From: CAVONV01 sp963697355
GTDB taxonomy: Bacteria; Acidobacteriota; Vicinamibacteria; Marinacidobacterales; DATDRI01
Length of the DNA stretch: 64,000 bases
Direction: 5' to 3'
Assembly: GCA_963697355.1 (NCBI GenBank)
Contig: CAVONV010000034.1
Coordinates: 1-64,000 of the forward strand
The first letter of the stretch is position 1, and each line of letters starts with the position of its first letter. Below the pieces are notes generated by a model, which was not told the origin of the DNA, searched no databases, and saw nothing but the letters and a program-made list of their open reading frames with translations. The position numbers and the translations under genes were made by a program. Positions 1 to 9,264 of this stretch are shown piece after piece.

Positions 1-160
1 ATAAGTACCCGAGTACTCAAGTACTCGAGAATTGAAGAGTTCTCTCCTTAAGTCCTCTCCAAGTGCGCCTTGCACCAACCTGGGCGACCCTTCTAACTGT
101 GCAGATCTGGAGCGCTTCTTTGCTTGAGTACTTGGGTACTGGGTACTTGAGTACTATCCT
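1..160. repeat. GTACT-rich palindromic repeats upstream of cstA1
   Basis: The first 160 bases hold several overlapping palindromes built on GTACT, such as GTACTCAAGTAC near the start and GTACTTGAGTAC near 145-157. The string GTACTCGAGAATT at 21-33 recurs at 11557-11569 in another spacer, so this is part of a dispersed intergenic repeat. No gene is convincing before the cstA start at 243. Confidence 0.55.
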
Positions 161-242
161 CGCGCGCCCAATGCGCACTTCGGCGCGTCCATATGATACT
201 TCGCCCCGGTGGTCAGCTGAAGAACCTTACGGGGGATGGAAG

Positions 243-1963
243 ATGAGTGCAATCGTACTGGCTGTCATCGGCTTGGGCTCGATGTTGTTGGGCTATCGGT
301 TCTACTCGAAGTTCATCGCTGAGAAGATCTACCGACTCGACCCCGACTTCGAAATGCCCTCGCACAGCATGCGGGACGACATTGATTACATTCCAACCCA
401 CAAAGTCGTCCTTTGGGGCCATCACTTCACCGCGGTAGCGGGTGCGGCCCCCATCATCGGGCCGGCAATCGCCATTATATGGGGGTGGCTGCCCGCATTC
501 ATTTGGGTGGTCGTCGGGACCACGTTCTTCGCGGGCGTACATGACTTCGGCGCCATCTGGGTAAGCGTGCGTAACCGGGGGAGATCGGTCGGATCCATAA
601 CCGGAGATGTCGTCGGACTCCGCGCGCGAAATCTGTTCATGATCGTCATTTTTCTCCTGCTCCTCATGGTCAATGCTGTTTTTGCCGTCGCCATTTCTGA
701 GGCACTCGTGGCAACGCCGAGTAGCGTCATACCCCTTTGGGCGGCTGTTCCCTTGTCCGTGATCGTCGGTCTTATTGATATATAAATTCCAAGCATCCGT
801 TCTTTGGACTACTGCGATTAGCACAATCATCCTGTACGTGACTGTCTACATCGGCGACCTCTTCCCCCTGGAACTGCCCGAGCGGTTCCTAGGCCTTCAT
901 CCGGGTCCACAGTGGATCCTCATTCTGTTCGCCTATGCTTTGATTGCCTCTCTCCTGCCGGTTTGGTCCATGTTGCAGCCGCGTGGTGCCATCAACGGCA
1001 TTCAGCTATTCGTGGGTCTCGCTTTGGTCTACGGTGCGGTTTTCATCGCCAATCCGACCGTGATAGCTCCGGCAATCAATTCCGCACCTGCCGGGGCGCC
1101 TCCCATCGTACCCTTGCTTTTCGTCACCATTGCCTGCGGTGCCATTTCCGGATTCCATGGTTTGGTATCGTCGGGAACAACCTCCAAACAACTCAACAAG
1201 GAAACCGACGCCCGCTTCGTCGGCTACTTTGGGTCGGTCGGTGAAGGCGCCCTCGCCTTGGCCACGATTATCGCCACGGCCGCTGGTTTCGCCTCCCTTT
1301 CCGAATGGGAATTGACATACGCGAAATTTGGCGACGGTGGAATTGCAGCCTTCGCTCAGGGTGGTGCCAGAATTCTTGGCGACGGTTTGGGCATACCACT
1401 TGACTTCGGCCTGACGCTTCTCACGGTTATGGCGGTGCTTTTCGCCAGCACCACCATGGACGCGGGCGTCCGCCTCCAACGTTACATCGTCCAAGAATGG
1501 GGCAACATTTACAGTATCCCGCTGCTGAAAAACGGCTATGTGGCCACCTTCGTGGCGGTGGCCGCCTGCCTGGCTCTAGCGTTCGGTGCCGGTGGGGTCG
1601 AGGGCAAAGGGGGCATGTTCATATGGCCCCTTTTCGGGACCACCAACCAGCTACTGGCGGGCCTGACGTTGTTGCTGATCAGCGTCATACTGGTCAAACG
1701 GGGAAGACCCAGCAAGTTCACGATGATTCCCATGGTCTTCGTCACCACTATGTCGTTCTTCTCGGCCCTTTACCAACTCTGGGATCTCTACACAAACGAG
1801 AACTACCTACTGGTCGCCCTCGACATCATGATCATCATCGCGGCCGTCTTCGTCATGTTGGAGTCCTTCTCGACTTTCTTGCGTGAAAAGAAAGCCAATG
1901 CGCTCGCAAGGCATCTTAGGCATTCAAGATCAGGGCGAGGCGCAGGAGTTAGCACTCGAGTAG
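243..1963 (+). pseudogene. cstA: CstA-family carbon starvation transporter, frameshifted copy 1
   Basis: This encodes a polytopic CstA-type membrane transporter; the family takes up peptides or pyruvate during carbon limitation. The ATG at 243 follows a GGGGGATGGAAG ribosome site. The early motif MRDDIDYIPT and a core segment reading ACGAISGFHGLVSSGTTSKQ match the intact paralogue at 3253. The frame breaks near 771-777: one surplus base separates VPLSVIVGL from LIYKF, so the gene continues from 775 in another frame. A second shift is inferred at about 1890-1925. In the alternative frame the protein ends naturally (QGEAQELALE, stop 1961-1963), whereas the present frame runs on into the next gene. 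Either a decaying duplicate or two sequencing errors. Confidence 0.8.
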
Positions 1964-1977
1964 TCAAGCAGAGCTCT

Positions 1978-2250
1978 ATGGACTGGTCCAAGATTAGAGA
2001 CAAGCTCGCGCAAGCAAAGTACCTGTTCACGGAGTTTTATCACGCTCCTTATCGAGGTACGATCGCCCGTGTCAAAAGGGATGAGGACGATCTCTTCATG
2101 CTCTTCGTGTTTTCCGAGATGATGGGCATCCCGAACCCCGTGACCTTCTATACGCTCGAGCTTCAGCCGATTCTTCTGGAGAAGTTCCACGATTGGCACA
2201 AGCGAATGGGAATGGAGCGTTCCCCTATAGACGACTTCAAATGCTGTTGA
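1978..2250 (+). CDS. Small Cys-Cys-terminated protein (cory-CC-star-like)
   Basis: This 90-residue soluble protein starts at ATG 1978 and ends in two cysteines directly before the stop (FKCC). It has the N-terminal motif FTEFYHAPYRG. From memory these features match a small family annotated as cory-CC-star, found beside ArsA-type ATPases; I am fairly but not fully sure of the name. It reads in frame with the preceding cstA1 tail, but that looks like the effect of a frameshift and not a real fusion. It sits 15 bases before the arsA-like gene. The function is unknown; the cysteine tail could bind metal or be modified. Confidence 0.65.
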   Translation: MDWSKIRDKLAQAKYLFTEFYHAPYRGTIARVKRDEDDLFMLFVFSEMMGIPNPVTFYTLELQPILLEKFHDWHKRMGMERSPIDDFKCC

Positions 2251-2265
2251 AGCCGGGCACGACTC

Positions 2266-3256
2266 GTGCAAAAGCTGTTCGAACGTAACATCATCTTCGT
2301 CGGAGGTAAGGGTGGGGTGGGTAAAACCACCACCGCCGCGTCTCTGGCCCTCACCGCCGCCGAGAGCGGACGCAGCTGTCTACTGGTATCCACGGATCCC
2401 GCACACTCGTTGAGTGACATCTTCCACGTGAAGATCGCCTCGGGAAAAGAAACTAGAGGACAACCTCTGGGGCCTCGAGATCGATCCCGACATCGAAGCA
2501 GACCGTTACATCGCCACAGTGAAGTCCAATATGAGGAGCCTGGTCCACCCGGAGCTGTATCCGACGGTCGACCGTCAGCTCGAATCTCGCCCGTCAAGCT
2601 CCCGGTTCTCACGAGGCCGCTCTTCTCGAACGTGTCGCCGATCTGATGGCCGAGACCAAGAACCGGTTCGACCTGCTCGTCTTCGACACGGCTCCCACGG
2701 GCCACACGATGCGCCTGCTCTCACTTCCCGAGGTGATGGCAACGTGGACGGAAGGGATGCTCAAACGTCACAAGAAGTCCGGACATCTGGGCAAGCTTCT
2801 CGAAACACTGGGGGGAGCACCAAAAGGGAGGCGAATCCCTCTCGGGGAGGACGGTGAGGGTCTCGAGAGCCGGCGCAACGCAAGGATCAGAGAGATTCTC
2901 GACGCACGACAGCACAAATTCCTCACGCCCGCGAGATCCTGCTCGACGGAGACTCGACGGCATTCGTCCTGGTCATGACTCCGGAGAAGCTCCCCATTTT
3001 GGAGACCAAAAAAGCCCTCGAGCTGCTCGAGCGACACGGTATGTCAGTGGCCGCGATCGTCGTCAATCGCCTTCTCCCCGATGATGCAGATGGAACGTTC
3101 ATTGAGACCCGCCGCCTCCAGGAATCCAAGTACCGGAAAGAGATCGAGCGACTCTTCGAGTCGATGCCGCTCTACCATTTGCCGCTTCTGACCGACGATG
3201 TTTATGGCACCGAAGCCTTGGCCGGCATCGGAAAGTTGCTCATGGAACAGGAATGA
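2266..3256 (+). pseudogene. ArsA/Get3-family ATPase with three frameshifts
   Basis: This is an ArsA-type P-loop ATPase; relatives drive arsenite export or membrane-protein targeting. The GTG start at 2266 leads quickly to the deviant Walker A motif GGKGGVGKTTT and to STDPAHSLSD. A DTAPTGHTMRLLSLP motif follows near 2690-2730, and the C-terminal part reads cleanly from 2975. Three single-base shifts interrupt it: a surplus base near 2449 in an A-rich run, a surplus base near 2583, and a missing base near 2928. When these are bridged, an uninterrupted ATPase of about 330 residues can be read. Its stop overlaps the next start as ATGA, so it was translationally coupled to cstA2. It may be a decayed gene or the result of assembly errors. 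Confidence 0.8.
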
Positions 3257-4938
3257 GTCCACTCGTTGCCGCACTCCTGTGCTTCGTCATCTACTACCTC
3301 GCGTATCGCTTCTATGCGCAGTATCTGTCGCGGCGGATCTTCGTGCTCGATCCGAATCGACCTACTCCCGCCCATCGCTATCGCGACGACATCGACTACG
3401 TTCCGACCAACCGATTCGTCCTCTTCGGGCATCATTACGCGTCGGTTACCGGCTTATCGCCCATGTTGGGGCCAGCGGTTGCCGTTATCTGGGGGTGGTT
3501 GCCGGCCATGCTCTGGGTGGTCTCAGGTGCGGTCTTCGTGGGTGCAGTACACGACTTCGGTTCCCTAGCCGTTTCGTTGCGAGCCAAAGGGATGTCGATC
3601 GGAAAGGTTGCCGAGGGCTTGATGGGACGTCGCGCCAAAACACTTTTTCACGTCATCATATTCTTCCTCATCGCTCTCGCCATGGGTGTCTTCGTCGACG
3701 TCATCGCCCTTCTCTTCACGTCCGATTTCTATCCAGAGGCGGTCGCGCCAAGCGCAGCTCTCATCGGAATCGCGCTCACGATGGGCATCGTCATTTATCG
3801 CCGGGGCTGGCCGATCGCCCCGGTCACGGCCATCGGGTTCCTCGCTATGCTGGCGTTCCTCTGGGTAGGAATGGAGAATCCCATCGCCGGTCCATCACAG
3901 GGCCAATGGAAGTGGCTCCTTCTGCTCTACGCCTTCGCCGCTAGTGTCTTGCCTGTATGGTTGCTGCTCCAACCCCGAGACTGGCTCAACAGCCTCTTGC
4001 TGGTCCTGGGGGTAGGAGCCATGTACTTGGGCCTTTTCGTGACGCGACCTTCATTTGTTGCTCCGGCGATCGAACCGCACCCGGCTGGCGCGCCACCCAT
4101 GTTTCCCTACCTTTTCGTCATCATTGCCTGCGGAGCAGTCAGTGGCTTTCACTCGCTCGTATCTTCAGGCACATCGGCCAAGCAGCTGAACCGAGAGTCT
4201 GACGCTCCGTTCGTCGGTTATGGCGCCATGATCGGCGAATCGCTCCTGGGTCTGTTGGCGGTCTTGGCTTGCACGGCAGGATTTGTGTCCCGCGAAGAAT
4301 GGCTCACCCACTACGCCAGTTGGCAAACGATGGAAGGACTCGGATCGAGCATTGGTGCCTTCGTTTCGGGCACGGCCCACTTCTTGTCGGGTTTAGGTAT
4401 TCCCAAGGATTGGGCGGGGACGTTCGTGGCCGTGCTCATTGTCTCGTTCGCGCTGACGAGCCTAGACTCAGCCACTCGGCTGCTCCGTTACAACATCGCT
4501 GAAATGGCCGACACCGTCCGGGTATCCGCACTTGGCGACCGCTACATTGCTTCGGCTCTGGCCGTTGCCGCGATTTGGTTTTTTGCCTTTTTCGAAGTGG
4601 GCGGCCACTCCGCCGGACTCGTTCTTTGGCAGCTCTTTGGAACGACGAATCAGCTTCTGGGTGGATTGGCTCTCTTGGCCATCACCTTGTATCTTCTCCA
4701 ACGCCGAAAGCCCATCCGCTACACGTTGTTCCCTATGCTCTTCCTGCTCGTTGCCACTCTTGCCGCAATGCTCCTCAACCTCGCCAAGTTCTGGCAGCAG
4801 GGGCTCGTCGTCCTATTGCTGACGGGTGGGGTGCTTTTCGTGCTCGCCATTTGGCTTACGGTCGAGGCTGCACTTGCCGTGCTGCGATACCGGAAAGAAC
4901 CTCCGGTCGAGACCCTGGAAGTCGAGTTTCGATATTGA
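3253..4938 (+). CDS. cstA: CstA-family carbon starvation transporter, intact copy 2
   Basis: This 561-residue polytopic membrane protein is of the CstA peptide/pyruvate transporter family. It has the signatures YRDDIDYVPT near residue 37 and ACGAVSGFHSLVSSGTSAKQ mid-protein, and LFGTTNQLLGGLAL near the C terminus. It is complete, unlike the paralogue at 243. The start ATG overlaps the arsA-like stop by four bases, placing it in one unit with that ATPase and the Cys-Cys protein. This context suggests a transporter assembled or energised with help from the ATPase, but that is inference. The exact substrate cannot be told. Confidence 0.9.
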   Translation: MSPLVAALLCFVIYYLAYRFYAQYLSRRIFVLDPNRPTPAHRYRDDIDYVPTNRFVLFGHHYASVTGLSPMLGPAVAVIWGWLPAMLWVVSGAVFVGAVHDFGSLAVSLRAKGMSIGKVAEGLMGRRAKTLFHVIIFFLIALAMGVFVDVIALLFTSDFYPEAVAPSAALIGIALTMGIVIYRRGWPIAPVTAIGFLAMLAFLWVGMENPIAGPSQGQWKWLLLLYAFAASVLPVWLLLQPRDWLNSLLLVLGVGAMYLGLFVTRPSFVAPAIEPHPAGAPPMFPYLFVIIACGAVSGFHSLVSSGTSAKQLNRESDAPFVGYGAMIGESLLGLLAVLACTAGFVSREEWLTHYASWQTMEGLGSSIGAFVSGTAHFLSGLGIPKDWAGTFVAVLIVSFALTSLDSATRLLRYNIAEMADTVRVSALGDRYIASALAVAAIWFFAFFEVGGHSAGLVLWQLFGTTNQLLGGLALLAITLYLLQRRKPIRYTLFPMLFLLVATLAAMLLNLAKFWQQGLVVLLLTGGVLFVLAIWLTVEAALAVLRYRKEPPVETLEVEFRY

Positions 4939-5054
4939 TGCTCTCGCTCCTTCACTCCTCTCCTCATTCGGCGAGAGCGTTGGACAGGGCCCACGTGTTC
5001 AGCTAGTCTCTTGGGGACCCAGGGGTAACGAGGATATTCAGGACGAAATAGATC

Positions 5055-6356
5055 ATGAAGTCTCTCCAAGGATTCCGTGACTTCTTTCCCGACGAGCTCG
5101 CACGTCGAGATCACATTTTCACTGTTTGGCGGGACGTGGCGCGTCGATACGGATTTCAAGAGTACGACGGCCCACCGCTCGAGTCGCTCGAGCTCTACAC
5201 CCGAAAATCGGGTGAAGAGATCGTCGGGCAGCTCTACAACTTCACCGACAAGGGAGGACGAGACGTGGCGCTCCGGCCGGAGATGACTCCCACGCTGGCC
5301 CGAATGATGGCGGCTCGCGCTAGCTCGTTACCCAAACCCATCAAGTGGTTCTCCGTTCCTCAGCTCTTTCGCTATGAGCGGAAACAACGAGGACGATTAC
5401 GCGAACACTTCCAGCTCAATGTCGATGTCATCGGGGCATCGGAAGTCGAAGCGGATGTGGATGTGCTTGCGGTAGCACTCGATATCCAGCGCGGCCTTGG
5501 ACTGACTGAAAAGGACGTAGTGGCACGGGTCAATGATCGTCGCATCATTGCCGGCGCCTTGAAGCTCCTCGAAGTATCAGAGGAACAGATCCCCACCGTT
5601 TACAACGCCATCGACAAGTTCCGGAAAGTCCCCCCGGAAACGTTCCATGACCTCCTCGGTGCAGCCGGTGTTCCAGCCGGACACATCGTCGAGTTGAACG
5701 AGCTCTGCTCCGGTCGGAAGCCTTTTGGGGAATTCTTCGGTGCTCGCCTGCAAGGAAATGGCTTCGAAGAAGCACGCGTGGCTCTCGAAAAAATGGAGCG
5801 GTACCTCGCTCTTCTGGAAGAACAGGGTCTCGGAGCCTTCGTCGAAATCGATCCTTCCATCGTGCGAGGACTTGCCTATTACACCGGCATCGTCTTCGAG
5901 CTATACGATCGACGAGGTGAGCTTCGAGCTATCTGCGGAGGAGGTCGCTACGACAATTTGGTGGCGGCGCTCGGTGGTCCCGACATTCCCGCCGTGGGTT
6001 TCGGCATGGGCGACGTCGTGCTTTCCGATCTTCTCGAGGATCGAGGGCTCATTCCCGAAACTCCCGCCAGAGTCGAGGTGGCGGTCATTCCGGTCGGCGG
6101 GGAGCTCGCCGATGCCGCTCGCATTGTGACGAGCCGCCTACGGAGCTCCGGCATTTCGGCGGAATCTCCTTACACACCTGCCGGAGTGGGAAAGGATCTC
6201 AAGACCGCCAACCAAACGCGCGCGCACTTCGCGGTAATCGTCGGACCCGACGAATGGTCTAGCGGGCAGGTCAACTTGAAAGACCTTCGGACTGGACAGC
6301 AACAGCAGTTGCCGCTCGATGGGTTGGCGGCGGCGATTCGCGAATCCCGAGATTGA
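5055..6356 (+). CDS. hisS: Histidyl-tRNA synthetase
   Basis: HisS is a class II aminoacyl-tRNA synthetase that charges tRNA-His in the cytoplasm. The 433-residue length is normal. The N terminus (LQGFRDFFPDE) is typical, motif 2 reads FRYERKQRGRLREHFQ, and the histidine-binding motifs GLAYYTGIVFELY and CGGGRYDNL are present. A C-terminal anticodon-binding domain follows (VGKDLKTANQ region). It stands 116 bases after cstA2 and converges with the small gene at 6363. Confidence 0.97.
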   Translation: MKSLQGFRDFFPDELARRDHIFTVWRDVARRYGFQEYDGPPLESLELYTRKSGEEIVGQLYNFTDKGGRDVALRPEMTPTLARMMAARASSLPKPIKWFSVPQLFRYERKQRGRLREHFQLNVDVIGASEVEADVDVLAVALDIQRGLGLTEKDVVARVNDRRIIAGALKLLEVSEEQIPTVYNAIDKFRKVPPETFHDLLGAAGVPAGHIVELNELCSGRKPFGEFFGARLQGNGFEEARVALEKMERYLALLEEQGLGAFVEIDPSIVRGLAYYTGIVFELYDRRGELRAICGGGRYDNLVAALGGPDIPAVGFGMGDVVLSDLLEDRGLIPETPARVEVAVIPVGGELADAARIVTSRLRSSGISAESPYTPAGVGKDLKTANQTRAHFAVIVGPDEWSSGQVNLKDLRTGQQQQLPLDGLAAAIRESRD

Positions 6357-6362
6357 GAAACC

Positions 6363-6611
6363 TCAGTCGATCCGTTGGATGAAGACGCGCTTTTCCTCTT
6401 CGTTCACACGGAAGCGCGCTTCCTTTGGAAAGAGATTGGGAATCCTAAATGACGGAAGCGGACGAGACGGATTTCGAACGTAGCATTCTCCCTCGCGGAC
6501 AATGGCTCCGATGAAGAGCAGCTCCCGCCATTTCCGCAAGGGAATGGAAAATCTTTCCGTGCCACCCTCGATGTCCAGAAACGGCTTGTCGAGCTCTTGC
6601 CGTCGCGCCAT
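6363..6611 (-). CDS. Small hypothetical protein
   Basis: This would be an 82-residue basic, soluble protein starting MARRQELDKPF. No domain is recognised and no clear ribosome site precedes the ATG. It ends 6 bases from the hisS stop in a convergent arrangement. The composition looks protein-like, with alternating charged and hydrophobic stretches that suggest a small beta fold, and no real gene overlaps it. It is plausible but unproven. Confidence 0.45.
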   Translation of the reverse strand: MARRQELDKPFLDIEGGTERFSIPLRKWRELLFIGAIVREGECYVRNPSRPLPSFRIPNLFPKEARFRVNEEEKRVFIQRID

Positions 6612-6673
6612 GGATCTAGTCTAATTCAATAGCATGAGCACAGGAACCGCCGACACTACGCAACAGGAAGAAA

Positions 6674-7405
6674 GTGGCTAACGTTCGCATCGTTCTCGTC
6701 CAACCCGAAAGTCCTGGAAACGTCGGAGCAGCGGCACGGGCTATCGCCAATACGGGTCTCGCCGGATTGGATCTGGTCCGACCCTGCGACTGGCGAACCG
6801 TAGAGGCATGGCGGATGGCATGGCGGGCCGAAGATATCCTCGAGCAGGCACGCGTATTCGAATCGCTCGAAGAGGCGATTTCGGGCGCGGTCTACACGGC
6901 TGGATTGGCGGGAAGGCGGGGATCGCGCGTCGACCCCATTTCGGCTCGCCAATTGGCCAAAGAGGTGGCCTGCCTCGGGCGGGACGATCCCGTGGCACTG
7001 GTTTTTGGCTGCGAGTCTAAAGGCCTCCGCGAGAAGGAACTTCTCTGTTGTCAACGCCGCGTTCGCATTCCGTCTCACCCCGCCCAACCGTCACTCAACC
7101 TAGCACAGGCGGTGATGGTAGCAAGCTACGAAGTCTTCCTAGCGAGCGGCGCGTCGCCCGAACCGGTGCCTCGAGAGCGTGCCGACGTGGCGGATACCGA
7201 ACGGGCTTTCGGCGCCCTTCGCGACGCCATGCTCGAAATCGGATTCCTTCCCGTTGAGAATCCGGAAGCCCGCTTCGTCGAATGGAGGGAGACCTTTGGC
7301 CGAGCCGGCCTAAGCCCCCGCGAAGTCAAACTGATCCTCGCCCTCGCTCGACGCATCAAGGGTGCCATCCGTGCTGCTAGGCGCTCCCAAAGCATCGATT
7401 CCTGA
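6674..7405 (+). CDS. trmJ: TrmJ-type tRNA/rRNA 2'-O-methyltransferase (SpoU family)
   Basis: This is a SPOUT-fold SAM-dependent RNA ribose methyltransferase. TrmJ methylates position 32 of some tRNAs. It is 243 residues with the three knot motifs in order: PESPGNVGAAARAIANTG at the N terminus, ALVFGCESKGLREKEL mid-protein, and IPSHPAQPSLNLAQAV. A C-terminal helical extension is typical of TrmJ. The GTG start at 6674 is chosen for the CAGGAAG ribosome site just upstream. TrmJ is the likely member, but the exact RNA target is not shown by sequence. Confidence 0.88.
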   Translation: MANVRIVLVQPESPGNVGAAARAIANTGLAGLDLVRPCDWRTVEAWRMAWRAEDILEQARVFESLEEAISGAVYTAGLAGRRGSRVDPISARQLAKEVACLGRDDPVALVFGCESKGLREKELLCCQRRVRIPSHPAQPSLNLAQAVMVASYEVFLASGASPEPVPRERADVADTERAFGALRDAMLEIGFLPVENPEARFVEWRETFGRAGLSPREVKLILALARRIKGAIRAARRSQSIDS

Positions 7406-7472
7406 AACCAATGACGAGTCACTAAGGCGCGGCTTTATCTGCGATGCGGCGCCGCAACGCGCCGCCCCGATG

Positions 7473-7736
7473 CTAGCTCGTGCAGAGCAGGGTGGTGGTC
7501 CGTGTCACACCCCGAATTCCACCTACCGTCCCGGCGACAATGTGGGACAACTGCTTGATCTCGCCTACCTCCACGAGCGCCACGATATCGTAAGGGCCGG
7601 TGACCGAGTCCACCGCCTGAACGGCACGCATTCGCCGCAAGGCACGCAAGATAGCTTCCACCCGACCCGGAAGTGTCTGGATCAGTACGTAGGCTCGGAA
7701 GTTGTGGGTTGCCGATTCCTTCTTCGGACGTGTCAT
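7473..7736 (-). CDS. Lrp/AsnC ligand-binding (RAM) domain protein without HTH
   Basis: This 87-residue protein (MTRPKKES start) corresponds to the stand-alone AsnC/Lrp ligand-binding domain. The pattern AYVLIQTLPGRVEAILRALR, then VTGPYDIVALVEV and GIRGVTRTTTLL, is that of the RAM fold. RAM domains form oligomers that bind amino acids. There is no DNA-binding helix-turn-helix, so it may act as a sensor or modulator and not directly as a repressor. The ATG at 7734-7736 is chosen because GGAGG lies about 7 bases upstream; a longer in-frame N-terminal extension looks non-coding. It is divergent from rho. Confidence 0.85.
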   Translation of the reverse strand: MTRPKKESATHNFRAYVLIQTLPGRVEAILRALRRMRAVQAVDSVTGPYDIVALVEVGEIKQLSHIVAGTVGGIRGVTRTTTLLCTS

Positions 7737-7943
7737 AATAGCCTCCGTCGGACAGGGCAAGCAGGGCATATTTGCCTTTCGCCGGATATCCTGATCTGAT
7801 AAGATACCCATCGCGGGGTTCAAATGTAACCCGTGTCCGGCCAGTTGCCAACCAGGTCGGGCGATTGCCGCGGCGGGTATCGGCCACCTCATGACAATGC
7901 TCCGGAAGCCGTTGGCGTTCCCTTTAGAAGGAATCGCAGAAGT

Positions 7944-9122
7944 ATGTCTACTGTAACCGTCGAAGGTCTACTCGAGCTTGATTCGAATCGCGGTGGGTAC
8001 CTCCGCAAGCCAGAGGCCAATTTCCTCCCCTCACCAAATGATGTACACGTTCCAATGCGCCTCATCACTCAAGATGCTCTTCTGGAAGGCCACTACGTGA
8101 CCGGTTCGGCCAAGCCTGGCCGAGGCCCCGGCCGCAATCCGAGCCGCAATCCGCGCCGCGGCTCTCGACGAGGTGGCGGAGGAGGTTCCAACTCGACTCT
8201 GGAGTTGACGCATACGGATACCGTCAACGGTCACCCCGTTAAGGAGCTTGCTTCGATCCAACCCTACAATGCGTTGGTCAGCGAGCACCCGACTGAAGCC
8301 ATTTGGCTTTCCCGCGGTGGTGAGGAATCCCTTTCTCTTCGTGTCATCGATTTGATCACGCCCGTCGGTAAGGGTCAGCGGGGGCTCATCGTGGCGGCGC
8401 CGAAGACCGGAAAAACGATGCTCCTCGAACAGATCGGGTGCTCCATCGCCAAGCACTACCCCGATATACACCTCGTTGTGCTACTCATCGACGAACGTCC
8501 CGAAGAAGTCACCCACATGCGTCGCACCATCAAAGGCGAGGTAATAGCATCATCTGCCGACGGAACGACTGCCAATCATATACGAGTGGCCCGCCTGATG
8601 TTGGAGCGCGCCCGAAGGTTGGTCGAGATGGGTGGCGACGTTGTCATTCTCCTCGACTCTATAACGAGACTTGGCCGCGCCTCCAATCGACAACAGAAAA
8701 ACCGTGGTAAGACCATGACCGGGGGTATCGATACGAGGGCCCTCGAGTTTCCACGTCAGTTCTTCGGAGCCGCCCGCAATATCGAGAACGGCGGTAGCCT
8801 GACGATTTTGGGAACGGCGCTCGTCGACACCGGCAGCCAGATGGACGAGATCATCTTTCAAGAGTTCAAGGGTACGGGAAACATGGAGCTCGTTCTCGAT
8901 CGTCGACTGGCCGAATCTCGGATCTTTCCCGCCATAGATATCAGTCGCTCAGGAACTCGTAAGGAGGAAATTCTCTTCAGCCAAGAAGAGCTCCCCAAAA
9001 TCCACCTCTTGCGCCGAGCCTTGGCGGGTCTCAAACCTGTCGAGGCGATGAATCTCCTGTTGAACAAGATGAAGAAGACCCCGTCCAACGAAGCCTTGTT
9101 GGAGGAGATCAAAACCGGTTAG
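7944..9122 (+). CDS. rho: Transcription termination factor Rho
   Basis: Rho is the hexameric RNA helicase that terminates transcription. The ATG at 7944 follows AGAAGG, giving 392 residues; a longer upstream frame looks non-coding. The protein starts almost directly in the cold-shock-like RNA-binding domain, so the usual N-terminal helical bundle appears absent. An Arg/Gly-rich stretch (about residues 55-82) is inserted in that domain. The ATPase core is complete: Walker A-like AAPKTGKTM near residue 152, LLIDERPEEV, Walker B ILLDSITR near 234, and FPRQFFGAARN. No downstream gene appears co-transcribed. Confidence 0.95.
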   Translation: MSTVTVEGLLELDSNRGGYLRKPEANFLPSPNDVHVPMRLITQDALLEGHYVTGSAKPGRGPGRNPSRNPRRGSRRGGGGGSNSTLELTHTDTVNGHPVKELASIQPYNALVSEHPTEAIWLSRGGEESLSLRVIDLITPVGKGQRGLIVAAPKTGKTMLLEQIGCSIAKHYPDIHLVVLLIDERPEEVTHMRRTIKGEVIASSADGTTANHIRVARLMLERARRLVEMGGDVVILLDSITRLGRASNRQQKNRGKTMTGGIDTRALEFPRQFFGAARNIENGGSLTILGTALVDTGSQMDEIIFQEFKGTGNMELVLDRRLAESRIFPAIDISRSGTRKEEILFSQEELPKIHLLRRALAGLKPVEAMNLLLNKMKKTPSNEALLEEIKTG

Positions 9123-9125
9123 TCG

Positions 9126-9200
9126 GTCCGTGGTCAATGGCAGGCCGCGAGGATCAATCGTCGATGGTCAGGAACAAACCGACACCACGGACGATTGATC
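9126..9200. repeat. Overlapping inverted repeats after rho
   Basis: Two perfect inverted repeats share bases just downstream of the rho stop. GATCAATCGTC (9152-9162) pairs with GACGATTGATC (9190-9200), and GTCCGTGGT (9126-9134) pairs with ACCACGGAC (9184-9192). The right arms overlap, so the two stems exclude each other in RNA. There is no T-tract, so this is not a standard intrinsic terminator. Confidence 0.6.
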
Positions 9201-9264
9201 TGTTTGCTACAAGGGGACAGTTATTGACTTCGACGCCTAGGCGCCCTGAGACTGTTTAGAAAGA

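Noticed and set aside
775..2250. A CstA fused to the Cys-Cys small protein as one 491-residue protein
   Set aside because: The linking text looks non-coding, and an alternative frame gives a natural CstA end at 1963 followed by a fresh ATG at 1978. A frameshift explains the apparent fusion better.
7800..7840. tRNA-like T-arm text (GGGTTCAAATGTAACCC)
   Set aside because: No acceptor or anticodon arms can be built around it; it is only a small hairpin in the rho upstream region.
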